Positions 1 to 5,218 of a stretch of 5,218 bases of DNA are shown piece by piece. The DNA comes from Azophilus sp964572185 (GTDB taxonomy: Bacteria; Pseudomonadota; Gammaproteobacteria; Pseudomonadales; Azotimanducaceae), in the NCBI GenBank assembly GCA_964572185.1, contig CAZNFI010000194.1, positions 1-5,218 of the forward strand. The letters are read 5' to 3'. The position numbers were made by a program, and so were the translations under genes. The notes beneath the pieces were generated by a model. That model did not search any database and had not been told where the DNA came from. It saw only the letters and a list, made by a program, of their open reading frames with translations. Positions within the stretch are counted from its first letter, which is position 1; every line of letters begins with the position of its first letter.

Positions 1-57
1 GCACGCGGCGGGAGCACGGCCAGTGATTTCGCTGCTATTGACGGCCGCAGTAGTTAA
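1..57 (+). CDS. possible C-terminal tail of an upstream gene (partial)
   Basis: One forward frame is open from the first base of the window and ends at TAA (55-57), giving 18 residues, ARGGSTASDFAAIDGRSS. The composition is acceptable for a protein tail, but the stretch is far too short to recognise a family. A second forward frame is also open for 21 codons, so this could be chance. If it is real, the upstream gene ends just before the inverted-repeat element that starts at 76. Very low confidence. Confidence 0.15.
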   Translation, partial: ARGGSTASDFAAIDGRSS

Positions 58-75
58 TCATGGATAGGTCGGGCT

Positions 76-93
76 AGTGTGCTGTCCCGCAAA
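76..93 (+). repeat. left terminal inverted repeat (18 bp perfect)
   Basis: AGTGTGCTGTCCCGCAAA pairs perfectly with 214-231. Outside the 18 bases, one mismatch (75 against 232) is followed by two further matching positions (74 with 233, 73 with 234). Confidence 0.8.
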
Positions 94-213
94 CAAGTGT
101 GATTATTCGTGGCCCTTTTGGCCCCCGGCCGCGTTGCTGCTGCTTGTGGAACCTGCCACACGGCGTCGCGCCCTGCCGGGAACCAAAATGGCCTGGCGAC
201 TAAAACCCGCTGA

Positions 214-231
214 TTTGCGGGACAGCACACT
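214..231 (-). repeat. right terminal inverted repeat (18 bp perfect)
   Basis: TTTGCGGGACAGCACACT is the exact reverse complement of 76-93. It ends 55 bases before the most upstream hipB start codon, so the element forms the upstream flank of the toxin-antitoxin operon and may contribute to its promoter region. That role is inferred. Confidence 0.8.
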
Positions 232-286
232 GGCGGGCTGACGAAAGACAGACCGAGATCAGAAGTCGGGACGCCGACGAGCGAAT

Positions 287-679
287 ATGGATTCGAATAC
301 CGGTCATTTTGAACCAATGACCAGTACGGCAGTCACTTTCGTTGACATGGTCAGCATACGCCGCAGTCACTCGATGCTCACCCGGGAAGCGCTGCACCTT
401 CTCGCCGGGCAGATCGGGCTTGCCCGCAAATGCCGGCGCATGTCCGAGCAGGAGCGGGCGTCACGCATCGGTGTGGCACGCAGCACGCTGCAGCTCATCG
501 ACATGTGCAACCCCTCCGTGGCCATCGGCCTTGTGCCTCGGGCCGCGGCGCGGGTACGCGTCGATCGGTTCCTTCCGGAGGCGACGCTCGCACCCCGACT
601 GCAACCGGCCGGAGACAATGTTGCGCTGATGCCGGGGTCGATTCAGAGGTCGGCTGGAGAAACCGACGATGGCGCCTGA
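287..679 (+). CDS. HipB-like XRE-family antitoxin / repressor
   Basis: Predicted small DNA-binding antitoxin and autorepressor paired with the HipA-like kinase downstream. In known pairs such a protein binds operator DNA and neutralises HipA. In the 130-residue reading, a helix-turn-helix spans about residues 36-72 (LAGQIGLARKCRRMSEQERA, then RIGVARSTLQL), followed by NPSVAIGLV and an acidic tail ETDDGA. This is the usual plan of hipA-linked XRE proteins. Its last codons overlap the hipA start by 11 bases, implying translational coupling. The start is uncertain. ATG 287 is the most upstream one, and in-frame ATGs lie at 317, 347 and 374, none with a clear Shine-Dalgarno. Family resemblance begins only at about residue 31, family members are often near 100 residues, and operator-like dyads lie at 302-353, so 374 (101 aa) or 347 may be the true start. 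Several normally conserved positions look altered: the usual (E/K)xGDP turn reads DMCNP, and VRVDRF follows. It may be diverged or weakened. Confidence 0.72.
   Translation: MDSNTGHFEPMTSTAVTFVDMVSIRRSHSMLTREALHLLAGQIGLARKCRRMSEQERASRIGVARSTLQLIDMCNPSVAIGLVPRAAARVRVDRFLPEATLAPRLQPAGDNVALMPGSIQRSAGETDDGA
302..322. promoter_or_regulatory. operator-like dyad upstream of or inside hipB start region
   Basis: GGTCATT (302-308) and its exact reverse complement AATGACC (316-322) flank a 7-base spacer, giving a 21-base dyad. A further GGTCA half site lies at 349-353, inside TGAC-ATG-GTCA (343-353). HipB-type repressors bind spaced inverted repeats of similar overall length ahead of their own operon. 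The placement suggests autoregulation if translation begins at 347 or 374 rather than 287. Binding is inferred, not shown. Confidence 0.35.
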
Positions 680-1991
680 CCGAACGACATCCCGCGAGGC
701 GTATGTCTGGATCTGGCTCCCCGGCCGGCTCTCGCCGGTGTTGGCGGGCCGAATCCGCAAACAGGACGATCTGTATGTATTCTCGTACCATCGATCGTAC
801 CTGGCCAGCAAAGACGCGATTCCGATCTATGCGCCGGAATTGCCCCTCATGCCCGGGCCCATCGAGCCCGGGCCGGCACTTCGAATCGCCAATTCCCTGG
901 GTGACGCCGCGCCGGGCGCCTGGAGCCGCTGGGTGATTGCCTACCGGCTGGCCGCCAGGCGTGGCGGCAACGTGGGCGAACTCGACGAATTGGCATACAT
1001 GCTCCGGTCGGCATCCGACCGCTTCGGGGCGCTCGACTTCCAGCATTCGCCGAACACCTATGTGCCGCGTGAAGGTCAGGGCGAACCCTTGGAAAGCCTG
1101 TTGAGTGCGGCCGAGCAGGTCGGTCGCGGCCTGCCCCTGGAACCCGGCATCGCCGAAGCGCTGCTGCACAGTTCCGCAATCAGCGGGGAACGGCCGAAGG
1201 TGTCGTGCGGCGGGGCGCGGCCGAGGGTGTTGATCCGTGATGGAAAACGCAAATACATTGCAAAGTTCTCCTGTCCGACGGATACCCATAGCGCTGTGAA
1301 GGCGGAGTTTGCCGCCATGCGCCTGGCAGGCATCGTGGGCCTGGATGTCGCGCCCGTCCGGCTGGTCCGCGTGATGGACAAGGACGTTCTTCTGGTCGAG
1401 CGATTCGACCGGGAAGCGGTGCAGGGCGGGTGGACGCGGCGCGCCATGGTTTCGGCATTGACACTGTTCGGCCCCGGTGAATTCATGTCGAGACGCGCAT
1501 CCTACGAAACGCTTGCCGACATCATACGGGCTCGCTTTACCGCGTCGAGAAAAACCCTGGAAGAAGTCTTCTCGCGCCTGACATTCAACGTGCTGGTCGG
1601 CAACACGGACGACCACGCCCGCAATCACGCCGCCTTTTGGGACGGCAGCAGCCTGACACTCGCGCCAGCCTACGACATCTGCCCGCAAGTAAGGCCGGGG
1701 TGCAAGGCGTTTCAGGGCATGCTGATCCACGGCCAGGAGCGCCGCAGTCGGCTGTCTGTGTGCCTGGCCGCCTCGCACAGGTTCCTGCTTGCGCAGGAGC
1801 GCGCAGCGGCCATCATCCGAGCCCAGGTTGTGGCGGTGATGGAAAACTGGGAGGCGGTGTGCAACGAGGCGAACCTCCCGGATGCGGACCGCCGGTTGCT
1901 CTGGCGGCAACAGGTTCTGAGTGACCGGGTGTTCGAAGGGCTCGACAGCCGGTTCGAAACACACAGCGCGATTCGCCGCCTCGTCCACTAA
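669..1991 (+). CDS. hipA: HipA-family serine/threonine kinase toxin
   Basis: Predicted cytoplasmic protein kinase toxin of a type II toxin-antitoxin pair. E. coli HipA (also 440 residues) phosphorylates glutamyl-tRNA synthetase and induces dormancy; the target here is unknown. The N-terminal HipA_N part (about 9-110) includes REAYVWIWLPG and IPIYAPELPL. The kinase core follows: GGARPR phosphate-binding loop (181-186), nucleotide-binding lysine in KYIAKF (K199), hinge LLVERFDRE, catalytic GNTDDHARN (D314, with metal-binding N319), and metal-binding D336 in APAYDICPQ. Every expected catalytic residue is present, so it looks functional. ATG 669 has TGGAGA 8 bases upstream and overlaps the end of hipB. 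Oddity: a 27-bp tandem duplication (1182-1235) in the P-loop makes residues 172-180 (SGERPKVSC) a diverged copy of 181-189 (GGARPRVLI). The Ser expected before GGARP, the autophosphorylation region in HipA, is Ala170 in the first copy and Ser179 in the second. Confidence 0.93.
   Translation: MAPDRTTSREAYVWIWLPGRLSPVLAGRIRKQDDLYVFSYHRSYLASKDAIPIYAPELPLMPGPIEPGPALRIANSLGDAAPGAWSRWVIAYRLAARRGGNVGELDELAYMLRSASDRFGALDFQHSPNTYVPREGQGEPLESLLSAAEQVGRGLPLEPGIAEALLHSSAISGERPKVSCGGARPRVLIRDGKRKYIAKFSCPTDTHSAVKAEFAAMRLAGIVGLDVAPVRLVRVMDKDVLLVERFDREAVQGGWTRRAMVSALTLFGPGEFMSRRASYETLADIIRARFTASRKTLEEVFSRLTFNVLVGNTDDHARNHAAFWDGSSLTLAPAYDICPQVRPGCKAFQGMLIHGQERRSRLSVCLAASHRFLLAQERAAAIIRAQVVAVMENWEAVCNEANLPDADRRLLWRQQVLSDRVFEGLDSRFETHSAIRRLVH
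1182..1235 (+). repeat. 27-bp diverged tandem duplication in the hipA P-loop
   Basis: Copy 1 (1182-1208) and copy 2 (1209-1235) are adjacent and match at 20 of 27 bases by eye. Shared blocks are GCGGGG, CGGCCGA and GGTGT in the same register. The unit is exactly nine codons, so the reading frame is kept. The encoded peptides are SGERPKVSC and GGARPRVLI. Relatives as I remember them have only one such GGARPK segment between the LLH helix and the RDGKRK-type strand. Confidence 0.7.
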
Positions 1992-2024
1992 ACTCGGCTC
2001 GGTTAATCTTATGGCGAGTCAGAT

Positions 2025-2029
2025 GAGGA
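2025..2029 (+). promoter_or_regulatory. Shine-Dalgarno deciding the acyl-CoA synthetase start
   Basis: GAGGA lies 7 bases ahead of ATG 2037. This favours ATG 2037 over the in-frame TTG at 2031, which would be too close to the site. Confidence 0.65.
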
Positions 2030-2036
2030 TTTGTTC

Positions 2037-4169
2037 ATGACCGACCGAGAGACCGTGCGCAACAATGTCGATGCCGCCATGCGGGCTGGCCGGCGCTCGC
2101 TGAATTCGGAGGAAGCTGCACAGGCCTGCGCGGCCTATGGCATTGCGACACCGGAACAGGGTCTCGCGAAATCCCGTGCGCAGGCCCGCTCCATTGCACA
2201 GGGCATCGGTTATCCGGTGGTCGCCAAGATCGACTCGCCCGACATCCTCCACAAGACCGACGCCGGCGGCGTGATCCTGGATGTCGACAGCGAGGCCGCG
2301 CTTGAGGCCGCCTACGACCGCCTGCTCGCATTGGCGGCGGATCATGCACCGGGGGCGGCCATCGACGGCGTGCTGGTTCAGCGTCAGCTGGGCGCGGAGG
2401 GGAGCGCCCAGGAGGTGATCGTCGGCGCCGTAACCGACCCGGTGTTCGGCAAACTGGTCGCCTTCGGGTTGGGCGGCGTTTTGGTCGAAGTCATCGGAGA
2501 CCTGACGTTCCGGCTGGCGCCGGTCGACGACCAGGAGGCCGCGGCCATGCTGGACGAAATCGCCGGCGCCGCTGTTCTCGACGGCGTGCGCGGGTCTGCG
2601 GGCATCGATCGGCAAGCGCTGATCGGCCTGATCGTAAACGTTGGCAGGCTCGTAACCGACTGCCCGCAGATTCACGAACTCGACCTGAACCCGGTGATCG
2701 CGAGTGCCGGCGGCGTCTGCGCGGTGGATGCCCGCATGCTGTTGCAGGAGCCGGCCGAGCCGCGTTACCGGCCGGGGCAGGACGAAATCCTGGCAGCGAT
2801 GCGGCGCATCATGCAGCCGGATGCCGTGGCGGTGATCGGTGCATCCGCCGAAGACGGCAAGATCGGCAACTCCGTCATGAAGAACCTCATCGACGGCGGC
2901 TACGAGGGCGCGCTCTATCCCATCCATCCCAAGGCGGACGTGATCCTGGAGCATGCCTGCTACCCCAGCGTTGTCGAGGTGCCTGGCGACATTGACATCG
3001 CCATCTTCTGCATCCCGGCACGGTTTGTCGCCGGGGTGCTCGCCGAGTGCGGCCGCAAGAAGATCCCCGGCGCCATCCTTATCCCGTCAGGATTCGCGGA
3101 GGTGGGCGAGCAGGCCCTGCAGGACGAGATCGTCACCGTAGCCCGGGAGAACGGCGTGCGCCTGATGGGGCCAAACATCTACGGCTACTACTACACGCAC
3201 AAGAACCTCTGCGCGACCTTCTGCACGCCGTACACGGAAAGGGGCAAGGTGGCGCTCTCCTCGCAGAGCGGTGGAGTGGGCATGGCCATCGTCGGTTTCA
3301 GCCGCTCCGCGAAGATGGGCGTCTCGGCCATTGTCGGCCTCGGCAACAAGGCCGACATCGACGAGGACGACCTGCTCACCTTCTTCGAGCAGGACCGGAA
3401 TACCGAGGTGATCGCCATGCACGTCGAAGACCTGAAGGACGGGCGCGCCTTCGCCGAAGTGGCAACGCGGGTTTCCCGCAGGAAGCCCGTGGTGGTGCTG
3501 AAGGCCGGCCGCACCCGCATGGGCGCCCGCGCCGCCAACTCGCACACCGGGGCGCTGGCCGGCGACGACCGGGTCTACGATGCCGTGCTCAAACAAAGCG
3601 GCGTGATCCGCGCCGCGACCCTGAACGACATGCTCGAATTCGCGCGCGGGCTGCAGGTGCTGCCGACGCCCAGGGGCGAGAACATTCTGATCCTCACCGG
3701 GGCCGGCGGCTCCGGCGTGCTGCTGTCGGATGCCTGCGTCGACCACGGCCTGTCCCTGATGCAGATGCCCGAGGACCTCGATGCCGCCTTCAAGGCGTTC
3801 ATTCCGCCGTTCGGCGCATCCGGCAACCCCGTGGACATCACCGGCGGCGAACCGCCGGGCACGTATCGTGCCACCATCGATCTCGCGCTTGCGGACGAAC
3901 GTATCCACGCCCTGGTGCTCGGCTACTGGCACACCATCATCACACCGCCCATGGTGTTCGCCGAACTGCTGGGCGAGGCCGTGGCCGAAGCGCGCGGCCG
4001 CGGCATCGACAAGCCCGTGGTCGCCTCCCTGGTCGGCGATGTGGAAATCGAGGCCGCCTGCGGCTACCTCATGGACCGGGACATCCTTGCGTATCCCTAC
4101 ACCGCGGAGAAACCGGTCGCCGTGCTCGGCGCGAAATACCGCTGGGCCCGCAACGCCGGCTTGGTCTAA
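2037..4169 (+). CDS. ADP-forming acyl-CoA synthetase (acetate--CoA ligase family), beta-alpha fusion
   Basis: Predicted cytoplasmic enzyme interconverting an acyl-CoA, ADP and phosphate with a carboxylic acid, ATP and CoA, through a phosphohistidine. The 710-residue chain begins with an ATP-grasp domain (about 15-237). This has the DILHKTDAGGV motif (His72, matching the beta-subunit histidine of archaeal ADP-forming acetyl-CoA synthetases) and the metal-binding ELDLNP (E214, D216, N218). A CoA-binding Rossmann domain follows (about 255-350, AVIGAS at 265-270). Then comes a succinyl-CoA-ligase-like domain (about 400-535) with ALSSQSGG (406-413) and NSHTGALAG, in which His503 is the predicted phosphorylated residue. 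A second such domain reaches the end (NILILTGAGGSG onward). All key residues are present. The order is ATP-grasp first, opposite to the Pat/YfiQ and common alpha-beta fusions, but known in other family members. The substrate cannot be read; acetyl, propionyl, aryl and other acids are all possible. It starts 45 bases after hipA on the same strand, so read-through is possible. Confidence 0.92.
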   Translation: MTDRETVRNNVDAAMRAGRRSLNSEEAAQACAAYGIATPEQGLAKSRAQARSIAQGIGYPVVAKIDSPDILHKTDAGGVILDVDSEAALEAAYDRLLALAADHAPGAAIDGVLVQRQLGAEGSAQEVIVGAVTDPVFGKLVAFGLGGVLVEVIGDLTFRLAPVDDQEAAAMLDEIAGAAVLDGVRGSAGIDRQALIGLIVNVGRLVTDCPQIHELDLNPVIASAGGVCAVDARMLLQEPAEPRYRPGQDEILAAMRRIMQPDAVAVIGASAEDGKIGNSVMKNLIDGGYEGALYPIHPKADVILEHACYPSVVEVPGDIDIAIFCIPARFVAGVLAECGRKKIPGAILIPSGFAEVGEQALQDEIVTVARENGVRLMGPNIYGYYYTHKNLCATFCTPYTERGKVALSSQSGGVGMAIVGFSRSAKMGVSAIVGLGNKADIDEDDLLTFFEQDRNTEVIAMHVEDLKDGRAFAEVATRVSRRKPVVVLKAGRTRMGARAANSHTGALAGDDRVYDAVLKQSGVIRAATLNDMLEFARGLQVLPTPRGENILILTGAGGSGVLLSDACVDHGLSLMQMPEDLDAAFKAFIPPFGASGNPVDITGGEPPGTYRATIDLALADERIHALVLGYWHTIITPPMVFAELLGEAVAEARGRGIDKPVVASLVGDVEIEAACGYLMDRDILAYPYTAEKPVAVLGAKYRWARNAGLV

Positions 4170-4217
4170 CCGGGTCGACAGGCGCTGCAGTTTGCGGGGC
4201 GAGAGCGAACACCGGGA
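4170..4217. other. 48-bp convergent intergenic gap without a clear terminator
   Basis: The gap separates the stop of the + strand acyl-CoA synthetase from the stop of the minus-strand oxidoreductase. I see no GC hairpin followed by a T-run in either direction. The only strong symmetry is the 14-base palindrome GATCAGGCCTGATC (4216-4229), which includes the oxidoreductase stop codon. Confidence 0.5.
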
Positions 4218-5042
4218 TCAGGCCTGATCGAAAACCTCGCTCATCCGCTGCAGATGCCCGCCCGCATCGAGGCCGCCGCCGAGCGTTCTCAGGCAAAGGT
4301 GCGTCAGCCCGGCTTCGCGCCAGCCCGCGACCCGCGCGCGCCACTCCGCCTCGCGCGGCCCCACCACGGCGACGCCCGCTTCCATGCCGATGTCCGTGGG
4401 GTGGCGGCCGGCCTGTTGCGCTGCCGCATCTATGTCGGCCTTGATGGCCGGAAACTCTTCGGGCGAGCAGAGCACGAACCAGCCATCCGCCTGCCGGCCG
4501 ATGCGGGTGCGGATGCGGGGCGCGGGCACGCCTCTCGCGCCGATCCACAACGGGATGGGGCGCTGCACGGGCAATGGGTTGACGCCGATGCCCGGCACGG
4601 TATCCCAGCTTCCGGCGAACTCGACCATCGCATCGGTCCACAGCGCCTTCAGCAGATCGATCTGCTCCTCGATGCGGGCGCCGCGGGTGTGGAAGTCCTG
4701 GTTCATGGCGGTGTATTCCTCGGCGCTGCCGCCGACGCCGATGCCCAGCCGCAGCCGCCCGGCGGAGAGCAGGTCCAGTTCCGCCGCCTGTTTGGCGAAC
4801 AGCGCCGTCTGCCGGGAGGGCAGCACGATCACCGAAGGTACAAGCTCGATCTTTTCGGTGATCGCCGCCACCCAGGCGAGCAGCATCATGGGTTCATGCA
4901 GCCCGCCGCTGCCGGGGCGCAGCACCAGGTCGGGAACCCGCAGGTGCGTGTAGCCCAGTTCATCCGCCGCCTGGGCGAATGCGCGGATGGCGCCCAGGTC
5001 GTTGCCCAGTTCCCTGACGGGAAGTGAAATGCCGATTCTCAT
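4218..5042 (-). CDS. LLM class (luciferase-like) flavin/F420-dependent oxidoreductase
   Basis: Predicted TIM-barrel oxidoreductase or monooxygenase of the bacterial luciferase superfamily, using reduced FMN or F420; the substrate is unknown. The 274-residue reading begins MRIGISLPVRELG, the typical first strand. Family landmarks follow: LHEPMMLLAWVAAITEKIEL (48-67), LPSRQTALFAKQAAELDLLS (74-93) leading into GRLRLGIGVG (95-104), DFHTRGARIEEQIDLLKALW (116-135), NPLPVQRPIPLWIGA (155-169) and QADGWF (184-189). The segment after GIGVG reads GSAEEY, where many relatives have WNxxE(Y/F). The frame is open further upstream, to ATG 5141 (307 aa). I chose ATG at 5042-5040 because the family starts there and because 5043-5141 encodes a polar stretch with no resemblance to the family and includes a hairpin. 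The Shine-Dalgarno at the chosen start is weak (ATGGAC). It converges with the acyl-CoA synthetase. F420 against FMN cannot be decided from sequence alone. Confidence 0.88.
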   Translation of the reverse strand: MRIGISLPVRELGNDLGAIRAFAQAADELGYTHLRVPDLVLRPGSGGLHEPMMLLAWVAAITEKIELVPSVIVLPSRQTALFAKQAAELDLLSAGRLRLGIGVGGSAEEYTAMNQDFHTRGARIEEQIDLLKALWTDAMVEFAGSWDTVPGIGVNPLPVQRPIPLWIGARGVPAPRIRTRIGRQADGWFVLCSPEEFPAIKADIDAAAQQAGRHPTDIGMEAGVAVVGPREAEWRARVAGWREAGLTHLCLRTLGGGLDAGGHLQRMSEVFDQA

Positions 5043-5067
5043 GATTGATTGTCCATCTGCAGTGCCT

Positions 5068-5082
5068 GACCCTTTCAGGGTC
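5068..5082 (-). promoter_or_regulatory. hairpin in the oxidoreductase leader
   Basis: GACCCT (5068-5073) and AGGGTC (5077-5082) form a perfect 6-bp stem with a 3-base loop, 26 bases upstream of the chosen ATG. A perfect TTGACA -35-like hexamer lies upstream on the minus strand (5105-5100). At 16-18 bp spacing there is no good -10, so promoter assignment is weak. The dyad could be a repressor site or an RNA hairpin. Confidence 0.3.
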
Positions 5083-5218
5083 GAATGCCGATCGGTCGAT
5101 GTCAACTCAGGTGGGCGATTCATTTCAGGCGAGCGGCTCATGGCATAATCGGCGGCTAGGAGCCTGCGCCGTAGGAAGTCGCGAAAGCGAAAATTCTCTA
5201 TCGCCGCCCCTTTGGACG
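5083..5218. other. upstream flank of the oxidoreductase, no gene recognised
   Basis: Neither strand has a convincing reading frame starting here. On the + strand, CATAAT (5144-5149) resembles a -10 box but has no good -35. A short stem, TCGC-GAAA-GCGA, lies near 5181-5192, and GGCT-AGG-AGCC near 5154-5164. A divergent gene may begin beyond the window. Confidence 0.3.

Larger units (their letters stand above)
76..231. mobile_element. MITE-like element or collapsed IS ends, 156 bp
   Basis: The sequence AGTGTGCTGTCCCGCAAA at 76-93 recurs as its exact reverse complement at 214-231. With a 3-base gap, the similarity continues inward: left 112-129 and the reverse complement of right 173-193 share GGCC(C/A)TTTTGG followed by CCCGGC. 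The two ends therefore form an imperfect terminal repeat of roughly 55-60 bases. Only about 120 bases lie between the perfect repeats, too short for a transposase, and no convincing reading frame is inside. A hexamer CGGGCT lies at 70-75, directly next to the left repeat, and again at 234-239, two bases past the right repeat. It may be a target duplication or chance. The shape is that of a miniature inverted-repeat transposable element or an internally deleted insertion sequence. I do not recognise the parent IS family with certainty. Confidence 0.6.

Noticed and set aside
54..317. 87-codon minus-strand frame across the inverted-repeat element
   Set aside because: It runs through both terminal repeats and has no motif; a chance frame.
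342..370. TTGACA at 342-347 as the -35 box of a promoter
   Set aside because: No acceptable -10 lies at 16-18 bp spacing, and it would start transcription inside the hipB frame. It reads better as part of the TGAC-ATG-GTCA dyad.
495..1988. 497-codon open frame on the minus strand opposite hipA
   Set aside because: It mirrors the hipA coding frame in GC-rich DNA. Its product is rich in His, Arg, Gln and Pro with no domain, while hipA on the other strand is clearly recognisable.
1992..2036. possible promoter or terminator between hipA and the synthetase
   Set aside because: The AT-rich TTAATCTTATG lacks a matching -35, and ACTCG/CGAGT is only a 5-bp stem with an 18-base loop and no T-run.
2019..2954. 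311-codon minus-strand open frame opposite the acyl-CoA synthetase
   Set aside because: Composition is that of an antisense shadow, and the + strand ATP-grasp motifs explain the region.
3087..3932. 281-codon minus-strand frame opposite the ligase domain
   Set aside because: Shadow of the conserved CoA-ligase region; no recognisable motif.
3047..4444. 465-codon + strand frame overlapping the synthetase end and the oxidoreductase
   Set aside because: Very Arg/Pro/Gly-rich low-information product, out of frame with two well supported genes on opposite strands.
4254..5027. 257-codon + strand frame opposite the oxidoreductase
   Set aside because: Antisense of the recognisable LLM protein, with biased composition and no family resemblance.
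1..5218. CRISPR array, tRNA or rRNA
   Set aside because: No regularly spaced repeats, cloverleaf-like sequence or conserved rRNA segments were seen.

Overview
The window is GC-rich bacterial DNA. Its dense, long spurious antisense frames, codon choice and gene families fit a proteobacterium (Beta- or Gammaproteobacteria most likely). This is inferred from style and family resemblance, and no rRNA or marker gene is present to fix the taxon.

Layout. Bases 1-286 hold no convincing complete gene. They contain a small element bounded by a perfect 18-bp inverted repeat (76-93 and 214-231) that looks like a MITE or the collapsed ends of an insertion sequence. From about 287 to 1991 lies a HipB/HipA-type toxin-antitoxin pair on the + strand: a short XRE-like DNA-binding protein whose end overlaps by 11 bases the start of a full-length HipA-family Ser/Thr kinase. 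Inverted repeats around 302-353 look like operator sites and question the most upstream hipB start. The kinase carries a diverged 27-bp tandem duplication (1182-1235) exactly in its phosphate-binding loop. 45 bases further on, the same strand carries a 710-residue single-chain ADP-forming acyl-CoA synthetase (2037-4169) with its ATP-grasp part in front of its CoA-binding/ligase part. A 48-base gap separates it from a convergent minus-strand gene for a luciferase-like (LLM class) flavin/F420-type oxidoreductase (4218-5042). The last 176 bases are its leader, with a small hairpin, followed by unexplained sequence running off the window.

How the parts fit. The HipBA pair is a self-contained module: a repressor/antitoxin and a kinase that in known systems phosphorylates aminoacyl-tRNA synthetases or other targets. 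The acyl-CoA synthetase and the LLM oxidoreductase are metabolic genes of the sort found in carboxylic-acid or xenobiotic catabolism, but neither substrate can be read from the sequence. The module sits directly between a mobile-element relic and metabolic genes, as expected for a horizontally acquired toxin-antitoxin system. The two most noteworthy signals are the P-loop duplication in the kinase and the miniature inverted-repeat element upstream of the operon.
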